A DNA stretch of 64,000 nt from JAFKKS01 sp050187875 (GTDB lineage Bacteria > Pseudomonadota > Alphaproteobacteria > Rhizobiales > Xanthobacteraceae): the NCBI GenBank assembly GCA_050187875.1, contig JBFWXB010000018.1, positions 1 through 64,000 on the forward strand, read 5' to 3'. The position numbers were made by a program, and so were the translations under genes. The notes under the pieces were generated by a model that was not told the DNA's origin, searched no databases, and saw nothing but the letters and a program-made list of their open reading frames with translations. This document shows positions 9,242 through 18,377 of the stretch, piece after piece; positions within the stretch are counted from its first letter, which is position 1, and every line of letters begins with the position of its first letter.

Positions 9242-10924
9242 ATGAGTATCTTTGCCGCTGATTCTGCGGAAAGCGCACGACGTCCAAGCGAGGCGGCGGT
9301 CGGGCGCGGGCGCTTGAGAGACGACATCGACGTCGATGTCTGCGTCATCGGGGCCGGCATCGCGGGTCTCACAGCCGCACTGACACTTGCCCAACTGGGC
9401 CGCTCCGTGGCCGTGGTCGAAGCGGAGCGTCTTGCCGACGGAGCGTCCGCGAACAATTCGGGCGTCGCCCTGCCGGGGTATGCTGAGAGTTTGGATCGGA
9501 TCGTGCAGCGGGTGGGCCTGCCGAGCGCGAAAGCGTTGTGGTCGCTCTCGCTGGAGGGCTTGCAGACGATTCGCGACAATCTTTCACAAGATTCGGCGCG
9601 GCCGGCCGGCCATCTCATGGTCGAACGCCGCAACGACGCCGCGAAGCTTCGGGCGCGCGCAGACTGGCTGCGCGAGACGTTCGACGCGGATGTGGCGTTC
9701 CGCTCGGCCGAAGAGGTTCGCGCATTGCTACCGAGCGCGGCCTACTATCAGGCGATCTTCGTGCCGGCGGCGCTCAACATCGTGCCGGCGCTCTATCTGC
9801 GCGATCTCGCGGCGGCGGCCGAACGGGCGGGCGTGCGCATCTTCGAAGAGACTCAGGCCTTCGGCATCGATGCGGCCGGTCTTCGCAAGCATGTCGACAC
9901 TGGAGCCGCGCGTGTCCGCGCGGGACATATCGTCGTCACGGCCGGCGCGAAGCTCGGCGGCTTGATGCCGCGCATCGCGCGCGCGTCGCTCATGCTCGAA
10001 GTTGGGCTGATCGAGACGGCGGCGCTTCCGGAGCAAGCGCGCAACGCCTTCCGCTTTCGCGGGTCGGTCGGCGAGACGGGCGCTTGTCACCAGCTTGTCG
10101 ATGACGCCCTTGTCTGGAGTGGCGGCGCGACGACGCGCAACACCAATACGCAAGCATTGGCGCGGCGCTTGCGCGCCGATGTCGGACAAACTTATCCGCT
10201 CCTGCGCAGCGTCGAGATCAACCGCGCGGCGTCGGCGCCGGTTGCGGCGACGGTGCATCGGATGCCGCAGATCGGTGAGCTTTCACCCGGCGTGTGGCTC
10301 GGCAGCGGCTTTGGCCGGCGCGGCCTGGCGACGGCGGCCATGGGTGGCCTGCTGATCGCGCGCGGCATTGCAGTGGGCGACGATCGCTGGCGGTTGTTCG
10401 AGCCGTTCGGCTTGGTGTCGTCGGGCGGCCGCGCGGGACGCGTCTTGGCCGAGGCGGCGCTCAAAGCGCGCCGTGCGGCCACACAGTTGCAGAATTTCAT
10501 TGCGCGTTACCGCTCGCCCGTTGCGCCGGCGCCAGTTGAGGCGGCGGATGTGGCCGTTGTCGAAGCGCCCATCGACGTCGCGCCCATCGTTCCGGACGAT
10601 CAAACGGCGCAGGCTCCGGTGGTCGCGCCGGTGCAGGACGAGATCACGGCCTTGCCGATGATCCATCCTGTTTCTGCGGAAGAGTCGGCCAGTGCGGCGC
10701 CGAAGCGGAAAAAGAAAGCCGCCGCGCCGCGCAGGCGCGCACCGCGCAAGCCGAAACTGCCGGCGCCGGCGGACGTCATCACGCTGGAGCGCAAGAGTGC
10801 GAGTAAGCGCGCGGTGGCGAAAACTGAGACGCGGCGTCGACGCGCATCGTCGCCGCCGACCGAGCTTGAAGCCGCGCCTGAGATCGTTGCGCCGTCCGTC
10901 CCACCGGGCGAGCGGCTGCACTAA
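9242..10924 (+). CDS. FAD-dependent oxidoreductase (DadA/DAO family) with long basic tail
   Basis: About 560 residues. The ATG at 9242 is preferred over the GTG at 9236 because GGAG lies 5 bases upstream of the ATG. An FAD-binding Rossmann motif appears early (VCVIGAGIAGLTAALTLAQLG). The rest fits the D-amino-acid oxidase/DadA family: a glycine-rich site around GVWLGSGFGRRGLATAAMGG near residue 355. Residues from about 430 to the end form an Ala/Pro/Lys/Arg-rich, probably disordered extension (PKRKKKAAAPRRRAPRKPK) that DadA enzymes normally lack. Substrate unknown. Confidence 0.82.
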   Translation: MSIFAADSAESARRPSEAAVGRGRLRDDIDVDVCVIGAGIAGLTAALTLAQLGRSVAVVEAERLADGASANNSGVALPGYAESLDRIVQRVGLPSAKALWSLSLEGLQTIRDNLSQDSARPAGHLMVERRNDAAKLRARADWLRETFDADVAFRSAEEVRALLPSAAYYQAIFVPAALNIVPALYLRDLAAAAERAGVRIFEETQAFGIDAAGLRKHVDTGAARVRAGHIVVTAGAKLGGLMPRIARASLMLEVGLIETAALPEQARNAFRFRGSVGETGACHQLVDDALVWSGGATTRNTNTQALARRLRADVGQTYPLLRSVEINRAASAPVAATVHRMPQIGELSPGVWLGSGFGRRGLATAAMGGLLIARGIAVGDDRWRLFEPFGLVSSGGRAGRVLAEAALKARRAATQLQNFIARYRSPVAPAPVEAADVAVVEAPIDVAPIVPDDQTAQAPVVAPVQDEITALPMIHPVSAEESASAAPKRKKKAAAPRRRAPRKPKLPAPADVITLERKSASKRAVAKTETRRRRASSPPTELEAAPEIVAPSVPPGERLH

Positions 10925-10962
10925 GCAAAGTTATTCTTTTGGGTTTGACGGCGCCGCCGATT

Positions 10963-11057
10963 GTCATGCCCGCGAAAGCGGGCATCCAGTAGCCACCGAT
11001 CTTAATTGGATTCGAAAGCTCACGGCGTACTGGGTCCCCGCCTCCGCGGGGACGACA
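10963..11057 (+). repeat. dispersed palindromic repeat, family A, copy 1
   Basis: Starts with the hairpin ATGCCCGCGAAAGCGGGCAT and ends with GGGTCCCCGCCTCCGCGGGG ACGACA, joined by about 45 bases of variable sequence that include CCAGTA and TACTGGG, which pair with each other. The same design occurs at 48317-48409 and, inverted, at 52641-52770. It fills the gap between the oxidoreductase and the MoxR gene and may also act as a terminator for the oxidoreductase. Confidence 0.75.
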
Positions 11058-11073
11058 GAAGGAATAGCCGCAA

Positions 11074-11919
11074 TCAGCGGCTCTCGCGGCGCGTCATGAA
11101 CGCAAGCCGCTCGAAGAGATGCACGTCCTGCTCGTTCTTGAGGAGCGCCCCGTGCAGCGGCGGGATGAGCTTTTTCGGATCGCGCTCGCGCAACGTCTCC
11201 GGGCCGATGTCTTCGACCATCAGAAGTTTCAGCCAGTCGAGCAGCTCGGAGGTCGACGGCTTCTTCTTCATGCCCGGCACCTCGCGGATCTCGTAGAAGA
11301 GCCGCAGCGCCTCGCTCACCAGGCGTTGCTTGATGCCGGGGAAGTGCACGTCGACGATGGCGCGCATCGTCTCGTCGTCGGGAAAGCGGATGTAGTGGAA
11401 GAAGCAGCGGCGCAGGAACGCGTCGGGGAGCTCCTTCTCGTTGTTGGAGGTGATGATCACGACCGGGCGGCGCTTCGCGCGCACGGTTTCGCCGGTCTCG
11501 TAGACGTGGAACTCCATGCGATCGAGCTCGAGCAGGAGATCGTTGGGGAACTCGATGTCGGCCTTGTCGATCTCATCGATAAGGAGGACGGGACGCTCGG
11601 CGCTTGAGAACGCCTCCCATAGCTTTCCGCGCTTGATGTAGTTGCGGATATCCTTCACGCGCTCATCGCCGAGCTGGCTGTCGCGCAGCCGCGTCACGGC
11701 GTCGTATTCGTAAAGCCCCTGTTGCGCCTTGGTGGTCGACTTGACGTGCCACTCGAGAAGCGGCGCGGCGAGCGCCTTCGCCACCTCGATGGCGAGCACG
11801 GTCTTGCCGGTCCCCGGCTCGCCTTTGACGAGCAGGGGCCGCTCCAGTGCGATGGCGGCGTTGACCGCGACCTTGAGGTCATCGGTCGCGACATAGGCGG
11901 AAGTTCCTTCGAAACGCAT
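11074..11919 (-). CDS. MoxR-type AAA+ ATPase
   Basis: 281 residues. The P-loop is G33-E-P-G-T-G-K-T40, the Walker B motif is in VLLIDEIDKADIEFP, and sensor-1 is in VVIITSNNEKELPDAFLRR with the arginine-finger region following. This is the MoxR/CoxD class, which acts with VWA-domain proteins to activate or insert metal cofactors in client enzymes. The CoxE-like VWA protein at 3044-4219 is the obvious partner, although not adjacent. The gene is divergent from msrB. Confidence 0.9.
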   Translation of the reverse strand: MRFEGTSAYVATDDLKVAVNAAIALERPLLVKGEPGTGKTVLAIEVAKALAAPLLEWHVKSTTKAQQGLYEYDAVTRLRDSQLGDERVKDIRNYIKRGKLWEAFSSAERPVLLIDEIDKADIEFPNDLLLELDRMEFHVYETGETVRAKRRPVVIITSNNEKELPDAFLRRCFFHYIRFPDDETMRAIVDVHFPGIKQRLVSEALRLFYEIREVPGMKKKPSTSELLDWLKLLMVEDIGPETLRERDPKKLIPPLHGALLKNEQDVHLFERLAFMTRRESR

Positions 11920-12051
11920 CTGTCATCCCTAGACAAGCGCCCGCGCGAGGGCAAGCCTCGCAGGAACGTGAAGCGCGCCGGTGTAATCAGGGGCGGTCCC
12001 GGCACGTATCTTTGGGGCAAGCGCAGAACCCGGTGGATCGGAGGAACGACA

Positions 12052-12552
12052 ATGCTGACACGACGCAACATCCTCGGCGGCGCGGCGCTCCTCTCGGGCG
12101 TTGCGGCGCTCTCGTGGCGATCGAACGCCGAGACCAAAGGGGACTTTCCGGTGACCAAGACCGATGCCGAGTGGCGCGCGCAACTCACCAAGGAGCAGTA
12201 CGACATCCTGCGCAAGCACGGCACCGAACGCGCCGGCACGAGCCCCTTGAATGCCGAAAAGCGCAAGGGGACATTCCTGTGCGCCGGCTGCCAGGCGGAG
12301 CTCTTCTCCTCCGACACCAAGTTCGAGAGTGGCACCGGCTGGCCGAGCTTCTACGCGCCGCTACCGAATGCCGTCGGCACGTCGATCGACAAGTCATACT
12401 TCATGACCCGCACCGAGGTGCATTGCGCGCGCTGCGGCGGACATCTCGGCCACGTCTTCGACGACGGGCCGAAGCCGACCGGGCTTCGCTACTGCATGAA
12501 CGGCGTGGCGATGACCTTCCGGCCCGCAACCGCCAGCGCCGCGAGCGGCTGA
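12052..12552 (+). CDS. msrB: peptide-methionine (R)-S-oxide reductase MsrB, exported
   Basis: 166 residues from the ATG at 12052, preceded by GGAGGAACGACA. The N-terminus (TRRNILGGAALLSGVAALSW) looks like a Tat-type signal with an RR motif, so the enzyme is probably periplasmic. The MsrB domain has the zinc-binding pairs C77/C80 and C125/C128 and the catalytic C148 in RYCMNG, with GTGWPSF also conserved. It repairs methionine-R-sulfoxide in proteins, here likely in the cell envelope. Confidence 0.93.
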   Translation: MLTRRNILGGAALLSGVAALSWRSNAETKGDFPVTKTDAEWRAQLTKEQYDILRKHGTERAGTSPLNAEKRKGTFLCAGCQAELFSSDTKFESGTGWPSFYAPLPNAVGTSIDKSYFMTRTEVHCARCGGHLGHVFDDGPKPTGLRYCMNGVAMTFRPATASAASG

Positions 12553-12561
12553 CGGACGAGA

Positions 12562-12605
12562 GCAATTCCAGGAAAAGTGGAAACCGGTTTTCCGTCCGGA
12601 ATTGC
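12562..12605 (+). repeat. dispersed inverted repeat, family B, copy 1
   Basis: Outer arms GCAATTCC and GGAATTGC enclose an inner AGGAAAAGTGGAAACC GGTTTTCC block. The same core recurs at 26971-27013 with different but still complementary outer arms. It lies just after msrB. Confidence 0.75.
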
Positions 12606-12668
12606 GAGAAACAAAGACGAAAACGGATAGTCGTTTCTATGAAACGATGATCCGCTCTAGCCCGGCAT

Positions 12669-12697
12669 TTTCTGCCGCTTGGCGGCAGAAAGCGCCG
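12669..12697 (+). promoter_or_regulatory. palindrome and CGGCA-N6-GCCG element upstream of flgE
   Basis: A perfect 10-bp inverted repeat, TTTCTGCCGC and GCGGCAGAAA with a 3-base loop, occupies 12669-12691. Its right half overlaps CGGCAGAAAGCGCCG at 12683-12697. The same CGGCA-N6-GCC element appears upstream of the sigma-54 promoters of flgI and flgF, so it is read here as an activator (FlbD-like) site. It lies 66 bp before the -24 element. Confidence 0.55.
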
Positions 12698-12763
12698 GCC
12701 GTTTTGGCCCTCGCGCCCCAGCGCCGCCGATCTAACACCTTGAAATTATTGGTGTGCCGCGCC

Positions 12764-12779
12764 TGGCACGGCGATTGCC
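12764..12779 (+). promoter_or_regulatory. sigma-54 promoter of flgE
   Basis: TGGCACG GCGA TTGC at 12764-12778 matches the -24/-12 consensus TGGCACG-N4-TTGC exactly; only the following base (C instead of A/T) differs. It is 64 bp before the flgE start codon. Confidence 0.8.
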
Positions 12780-12842
12780 GATGCTCCTCCGGATCCATGC
12801 GCGCGTCGCTTGCAGACGCGCACGACGATGCGGAGAAAGTAT

Positions 12843-14834
12843 ATGGGTATCTTCGGCGCGCTCACGAATGCGGTGACGGGATTGCGGGCGCAGTCCTACG
12901 CCCTCGAAAATATTTCCGGCAACATCGCCAACTCGCAGACGACCGCCTTCAAGCGCGTCGACACGAGCTTCCAGGACTTGATCCCTGACGCGCCGGCGAA
13001 CAAGGGCTATGCCGGCAGCGTCGTCGCCAATTCCCGCAACACCAATACGGTCCAGGGCGACATCCAGAACTCGACGATCGGCACCTTCATGGCGATCAAC
13101 GGCGACGGGTTCTTCGTCGTGCAGAAGCCGTCGACCTTCTCCGATAACCGTCCGATCTTCGACGGAGTGAACAACTACACGCGCCGCGGCGATTTCCAGA
13201 CCGACAAGGACGGCTATCTCATCAACGGCGCCGGCTATTACCTGATGGGCATCCCGGTCGACAGCGCGACCGGCAATCTCACCGGCAGCGTCCCGCAGAT
13301 GCTGCAGTTCAAGAACGACTTCCTGCCCGCCGTACCGACGACGCAGATCGAATATCGCGCCAACCTCGCGAGCTATCCGCTCACCTCCGCGCATGACACC
13401 AGCGTGCCGGGCTCGGAGCTCATGAACCCGGCAAGCTTCTCGGCGAATCCGATGACCGGCGCGCCTGCGGGCGCGCGGCTGACTGGCGTCGGCGCGACCC
13501 TTTCGGCCGATGCGCCCGCCGCTGTTTCCGGCAGCCAAGACATTTCGGCGCTTGCGTCGGCCGGTGGCAACCTGATCATCAACGGCACCACCATCACGAT
13601 CGCGGCCGGCGCCGACATGACCGCGATCGCCGCTGCCGTCAATGCTGCGAGCGGCACCACCAATGTCTCGGCGACCACGACGGGCAACCGCCTCAATCTC
13701 AAGAGTGCCGACGCCGATACAAACATCCAGATCGGGACGGGCAGCACGGCCGCGCTGCTGACCGAGCTCGGCCTCAGCCCCGGCACGACCAATCCCACGA
13801 ACCTGCTGACGCAAAGCGCCGTCACCAGCGGCCAGACGCTGACGGTGCAGGTCGGTGCGAATGCCGTCCAGACAATTACGTTCGGCAGTGGTGCGGGCCA
13901 GGTCTCGACGCTCGACGAGCTCAACACAGCGCTCGGCGCGCTGTCCGGCGTGACTGCAACGGTCGATCAGGTGCACGGGAACATCTCGATCGTCGCGCAG
14001 AATGCGACCGATACGGTGACGCTCGGCGGCACGGCCTCGCCGCTGGTCTTTGGCTTGCATACGACCGTCGGCCTTCCGTCCAACCAGACGGTCATCGCCA
14101 ACGACGTGCCGGCGTTCCTGCAGCAGACGGTCGATGGCGGCGCCATCACCGCCTTCAACGAGTCCGGCGCGCCCGTGAACGTCCAGCTGCGCTGGGGCAA
14201 GATCGACAGCTCGACGACAGGCGGCGCCGACACCTGGAACCTGTTCTATCAGGAAAGCAGCACCGCTACCGGCAACCAGGTTGCGTGGCGCAACGTCGGC
14301 GTCTCCTACACCTTCGGGCCGGACGGAAAGATGAATCCGGTGATCGCCAACGTGACCTTGGCGAATGTCACGGTCGACGGCGTTTCGTTGGGGACAATCA
14401 ACATCGCGCATGGCGCCAACGGCCTCACGCAATTCGCCGACGCCAACGGCAATGCGCAGGTGAACCTGATCAATCAGAACGGCTACGCCGCCGGCAACCT
14501 CAAGAGCGTTTCCGTCAGCGACAAGGGGCGCGTGGTCGGCAATTATTCGAACGGCCGCACCATCGACCTTGCCGAGATCACGCTTGCGAACTTCAACGGC
14601 CCCGATCGCCTCAAGCGGATCGACGGCGGCGCCTTCGAGGTGACCGATGAGTCCGGCCCGCCGCTCTTTGGCGCACCGGGAAAGATCGTCGGCAGCGCGC
14701 TCGAAGGTTCGAACACCGACATCGCCGACGAATTCACGAAGCTGATCGTGACGCAGCAGGCCTACTCGGCAAACACGCGCATCGTCACGACCGCGAATGA
14801 AATGGCGCAGGACCTTCTCAACGTCCTGCGGTGA
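12843..14834 (+). CDS. flgE: flagellar hook protein FlgE
   Basis: 663 residues from the ATG at 12843, preceded by GGAGAAAG. The N-terminus (MGIFGALTNAVTGLRAQSYALENISGNIANSQTTAFKR) and C-terminus (SNTDIADEFTKLIVTQQAYSANTRIVTTANEMAQDLLNVL) are the coiled D0 segments of hook proteins. The middle is expanded compared with the roughly 400-residue enterobacterial protein. Residues about 241-312 resemble the variable module of this genome's own flagellins. It is the first gene of flgE-flgK-flgL, with a sigma-54-type promoter upstream. Confidence 0.95.
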   Translation: MGIFGALTNAVTGLRAQSYALENISGNIANSQTTAFKRVDTSFQDLIPDAPANKGYAGSVVANSRNTNTVQGDIQNSTIGTFMAINGDGFFVVQKPSTFSDNRPIFDGVNNYTRRGDFQTDKDGYLINGAGYYLMGIPVDSATGNLTGSVPQMLQFKNDFLPAVPTTQIEYRANLASYPLTSAHDTSVPGSELMNPASFSANPMTGAPAGARLTGVGATLSADAPAAVSGSQDISALASAGGNLIINGTTITIAAGADMTAIAAAVNAASGTTNVSATTTGNRLNLKSADADTNIQIGTGSTAALLTELGLSPGTTNPTNLLTQSAVTSGQTLTVQVGANAVQTITFGSGAGQVSTLDELNTALGALSGVTATVDQVHGNISIVAQNATDTVTLGGTASPLVFGLHTTVGLPSNQTVIANDVPAFLQQTVDGGAITAFNESGAPVNVQLRWGKIDSSTTGGADTWNLFYQESSTATGNQVAWRNVGVSYTFGPDGKMNPVIANVTLANVTVDGVSLGTINIAHGANGLTQFADANGNAQVNLINQNGYAAGNLKSVSVSDKGRVVGNYSNGRTIDLAEITLANFNGPDRLKRIDGGAFEVTDESGPPLFGAPGKIVGSALEGSNTDIADEFTKLIVTQQAYSANTRIVTTANEMAQDLLNVLR

Positions 14835-14867
14835 TGTCTTGTGAGGTCAAGTGAAGGATAGCCCGCG

Positions 14868-16724
14868 ATGAGTCTGGGCCAAGCCCTTCAAGCGTCGCTG
14901 TCCGGCCTGCGTGCGGCGCAGGCCGGGCTGGCGCTCGTCGCCTCGAACGTCGCCAATGCGGAGACGCCGGGCTATACGCGCAAGACGCTCATCCAGACGA
15001 CGACCAATACCGGGCTCGTCGGTAGCGGCGTTCGCGTTACCGGCGTCAACCGTGAGATCGACGCCTATGTGCAGAGCCAGCTGCGTGTCGAGAATTCGGG
15101 CGCATCCTATGCCAGTACGCGTGCGCAGTTTTATACGCGCTTGCAGAGCCTGTTGGGCGTGCCGGGGTCGGATAGCGCGCTTGAGACGGGGCTGAGCAAT
15201 TTCGCGACGTCATTGCAGACGCTGGCGACCAGCCCCGATTCCTATGCCGCTCGTTCGGGCGCTCTGAGCGCGGCGCAGGCTCTCGCGCAAACGCTCAACA
15301 GCACGTCGACGCATATCCAAAGTCTGCGCGCCGATGCGGAGGCCGGGCTTGCGGACGCCGCCAACACGGCGAACGATGCCATGCAGCATATCGCCGACCT
15401 GAACAGCCAGCTCGGCGGATTGAATGCTGACGATCCGGCGGCGGCCGCATTGAAGGATCAGCGCGACAACTATATCGACCAGCTTTCGCAGTTGATGGAC
15501 ATCCGCGTCGTCAATGGCGGCAACAACCAGGTATCGGTGTTCACGACGTCCGGCGTTCAGCTTGCCGGCACGACCGCCGCGCATTTTTCGTTCCAGCCGC
15601 AAGGCACATTGACGCCGAATTCCCTTTACAACGCCGACCCGCAGAAAAGCGGCGTCGGCACACTGCTTCTCACCGGAACGAACGGGAGCGGCGTGGACCT
15701 CATCGCCTCGCACGCGATTCGATCGGGACGGATCGCAGCGCTCATCGAAATGCGCGACCAAATCCTGCCTCAGGCGCAGTCGCAGCTTGATGCCGTGGCT
15801 GCGGCGATGGCGTCGTCGCTGTCGGACAAAACGACGGCCGGCACGGCCGCGACATCCGGCGCGCGGAGTGGGTTTGATATCGATCTCGGCGGCGTGCTGC
15901 CCGGCAACAGCTTCAAAATCAGCTACACGGATACGCTGACGAACACGCAGCGCACCGTGACCTTCACACGCGTCGACGATCCGTCCGCTTTGCCGTTGAA
16001 GGATTCGGGCGACCCGAACAATCGCATCATCGGCATCGATTTCTCCGCCGGCATGACGTCGGTGATGAACCAGGTTCAAACTGCGCTTGGCGGAAATTTC
16101 GCAGTATCCAACCCGGGCGGCAACACGCTGCGCGTGCTTGACGACGGCGCCGGCGGCTTGGTCGACATCAATGCGATCACGGCGACCAAAACAGCATCGG
16201 GGCTGAGCGGAGGGTCGCCGGAGCTTCCGCTTTTTGTCGACGGTCCGAGCTTGTTCACCGGCGCGATCACCGGGCAGGGGTCGCAGGCGGTCGGTTTTGC
16301 GGCGCGCATCAGCGTCAACGGCGCATTGCTCTCGGACCCATCGAAACTTGTCGCCTATCAGTCGGGAACGGCGTCGGGCGATTCGACCCGGCCGGATTTT
16401 CTCTATCAGCAGCTCACCAGCGCGTCGCTGGCCTTTTCACACGGCACAGGCATCGGAACAGCCGCGTCGCCATTTCGCGGCACCATCGGCAGCTTTCTCA
16501 GTGAGGTCATCAGCGCTCAAGGCGCCGCTGCGACGGCTGCCAGCAACCTGGCCGACGGGCAAACTGTCGTCCTCAACGCGCTGCAGCAGCGCTTCAACGA
16601 CGGCGCAGCGGTGAACGTCGATCAGGAGATGGCGAACCTCTTGAACCTGCAGAACGCCTACGCCGCGAATGCCCGCGTCCTGTCCGCGGTGAAGGACATG
16701 TTCGATCTGCTGTCGAAGATTTGA
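14868..16724 (+). CDS. flgK: flagellar hook-associated protein 1 FlgK
   Basis: 618 residues. The N-terminus (SLGQALQASLSGLRAAQAGLALVASNVANAETPGYTRK) and C-terminus (NVDQEMANLLNLQNAYAANARVLSAVKDMFDLL) are typical of FlgK, the first junction protein between hook and filament. It lies 33 bp after flgE in the same operon. The central part is divergent, as usual. Confidence 0.95.
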   Translation: MSLGQALQASLSGLRAAQAGLALVASNVANAETPGYTRKTLIQTTTNTGLVGSGVRVTGVNREIDAYVQSQLRVENSGASYASTRAQFYTRLQSLLGVPGSDSALETGLSNFATSLQTLATSPDSYAARSGALSAAQALAQTLNSTSTHIQSLRADAEAGLADAANTANDAMQHIADLNSQLGGLNADDPAAAALKDQRDNYIDQLSQLMDIRVVNGGNNQVSVFTTSGVQLAGTTAAHFSFQPQGTLTPNSLYNADPQKSGVGTLLLTGTNGSGVDLIASHAIRSGRIAALIEMRDQILPQAQSQLDAVAAAMASSLSDKTTAGTAATSGARSGFDIDLGGVLPGNSFKISYTDTLTNTQRTVTFTRVDDPSALPLKDSGDPNNRIIGIDFSAGMTSVMNQVQTALGGNFAVSNPGGNTLRVLDDGAGGLVDINAITATKTASGLSGGSPELPLFVDGPSLFTGAITGQGSQAVGFAARISVNGALLSDPSKLVAYQSGTASGDSTRPDFLYQQLTSASLAFSHGTGIGTAASPFRGTIGSFLSEVISAQGAAATAASNLADGQTVVLNALQQRFNDGAAVNVDQEMANLLNLQNAYAANARVLSAVKDMFDLLSKI

Positions 16725-16731
16725 GGCGAGG

Positions 16732-18231
16732 ATGAGTATCGGAAGCGTCGGCACACGCTCACAGATTTCGATCCAGTCGCTGGTCGACTTGCGCGCGCGC
16801 CTCGACGCGCTGCAGCAGCAACTGACATCCGGGAAAAAGGCCGACACCTATGCGGGAATGGGTGTCGATCGCGGGCTCGGCGTGACGCTGCGCTCACAGC
16901 TCGCGGCACTCGGGGGCTACGACCAGACCATCACCATGGTCGGTTTGCGCTTGAACGTCGCGCAGACGGCGCTCACCCGCATCAATGCCATCGGACAGAC
17001 GGTGAAGAGCGGCGCGCTGCAGGCTGGGGCGCTGAACGCCGATGGCAAGACCATCGCGCAAGAAACCGCGCGCACGTCGCTCGATGAGCTGACGGATCTC
17101 TTGAATACGAAAGCCGGCGACCGGTCGGTCTTCGGCGGACGCGCGACGGACCGGCCGGCCGTCGAAACGGCGGATCATATCCTCAATGGCGACGGGGCTC
17201 GCGCCGGGCTCACACAAATCATCGACGAGCGCAAGCAGGCCGATCTCGGCGCCAACGGGCTTGGCCGGCTGGTGATTCCGCCGGCCGCCGGCGCGAGTGT
17301 TTCGATCTCCGAGGATGCCGCCGGCTCGCCCTTCGGCTTCAAGCTGGCGAGCGTGACGTCGACGCTGTCGGGCGCGGCCGTAACTGGTCCCTCCGGCTCA
17401 CCGCCCGCGGCCTCGGTAGCTTTGACGAGCAATCCGGTGGCTGGCGAGAGCGTGACGTTCAATTTCAATCTTCCGGACGGAACGACCCAGGCGCTGACAC
17501 TGACGGCGACAAACGACACGCCGCCCGGTGCCGGTCAGTTCACGATAGGCGCGACGCCGGCCGATACCGCGACGAATCTTCAGGCGGCGCTGACGACCGG
17601 TGTCGGCTATCAGGCGCGCACGACGCTGACGGCGGCGTCCGCCGTTGCGGCGGCCGACAATTTTTTCAACACCGATGCGACGCATCCGCCGCTGCGCGTT
17701 GCCGGGCCGCCCTTCACGAGCGCGACGGCTCTCACCGCCGGCACCGCGGCCAATACCGTGAGCTGGTACACCGGCGAAATGGCGAGCGATCCCGCGCGTT
17801 CTTCAGCAACCGCGCGGATCGACGATTCGATCACCGTGAACTATGGCGTGCGCGCGAACGAGCAGGGCATTCGCCAGCTTGTGCAGAGCGTCGCCTTGTT
17901 CGCGACCGCGACCAACGACCCGAGCGATCCGGAGTCGACGGCGCGCTATACGGCGCTCGCCGCGCGCACATCCGCCGCGCTCGCGCCGCCGCCGGGGCAG
18001 CAAAAGGTCAACGATATCCTCTCGGATATCGCTGCCGCGCAGGGCACGCTCAGCACCGCGACCGACCGGCACAAGCAGACAAGCAGTGCGCTCTCCGGAA
18101 TGATCGATTCCATCGAGAACGTGTCGCCGGAAGAGGTCGGGGCGCAGATCCTCGCCTTGCAGACTCGCCTGCAGGCGTCGCTGCAGACGACCGCGCTGCT
18201 CTATCAGACCAGCCTGGTCAATTATCTCTGA
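16732..18231 (+). CDS. flgL: flagellar hook-associated protein 3 FlgL
   Basis: 499 residues. It has flagellin-like ends: RSQISIQSLVDLRARLDALQQQLTSGKK at the N-terminus and LQTRLQASLQTTALLYQTSLVNYL at the C-terminus. Its position 7 bp after flgK identifies it as FlgL, the second hook-filament junction protein. The central region (residues about 190-370) is long and rich in Ala/Thr, and it includes two beta-rich stretches. No gene follows on this strand before the repeat at 18270. Confidence 0.93.
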   Translation: MSIGSVGTRSQISIQSLVDLRARLDALQQQLTSGKKADTYAGMGVDRGLGVTLRSQLAALGGYDQTITMVGLRLNVAQTALTRINAIGQTVKSGALQAGALNADGKTIAQETARTSLDELTDLLNTKAGDRSVFGGRATDRPAVETADHILNGDGARAGLTQIIDERKQADLGANGLGRLVIPPAAGASVSISEDAAGSPFGFKLASVTSTLSGAAVTGPSGSPPAASVALTSNPVAGESVTFNFNLPDGTTQALTLTATNDTPPGAGQFTIGATPADTATNLQAALTTGVGYQARTTLTAASAVAAADNFFNTDATHPPLRVAGPPFTSATALTAGTAANTVSWYTGEMASDPARSSATARIDDSITVNYGVRANEQGIRQLVQSVALFATATNDPSDPESTARYTALAARTSAALAPPPGQQKVNDILSDIAAAQGTLSTATDRHKQTSSALSGMIDSIENVSPEEVGAQILALQTRLQASLQTTALLYQTSLVNYL

Positions 18232-18269
18232 ACGCGGGCAGCTGCGCGGCGCGCGTCAATGCGTTATGC

Positions 18270-18365
18270 GCGTCCCCGGACTTGATCCGGGGATTGACCC
18301 GCGCATCCATCACAAAAAATTCTGGAGCGATGGATTGCCGGGGTCAAGCACGGCAATGACGACGC
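18270..18365 (+). repeat. dispersed palindromic repeat, family C, copy 1
   Basis: Contains the hairpin CCCCGGACTTGATCCGGGG, a spacer with AAAAAATTCTGGAGCGATGG, and then TTGCCGGGGTCAAGCACGGCAA. The same composition occurs inverted at 49021-49107. It separates the convergent flgL and flaF genes and could terminate both. Confidence 0.65.
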
Positions 18366-18377
18366 GTGGCCTGCCGC

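Noticed and set aside
12732..14432. 566-codon minus-strand ORF opposite flgE
   Set aside because: Arg/Asp/Gly-rich composition without domains; it is the antisense of a clear hook protein gene in GC-rich DNA.
18270..18365. CRISPR-like repeat
   Set aside because: Only a pair of dissimilar hairpins with one spacer; copies are dispersed in the window, not arrayed.
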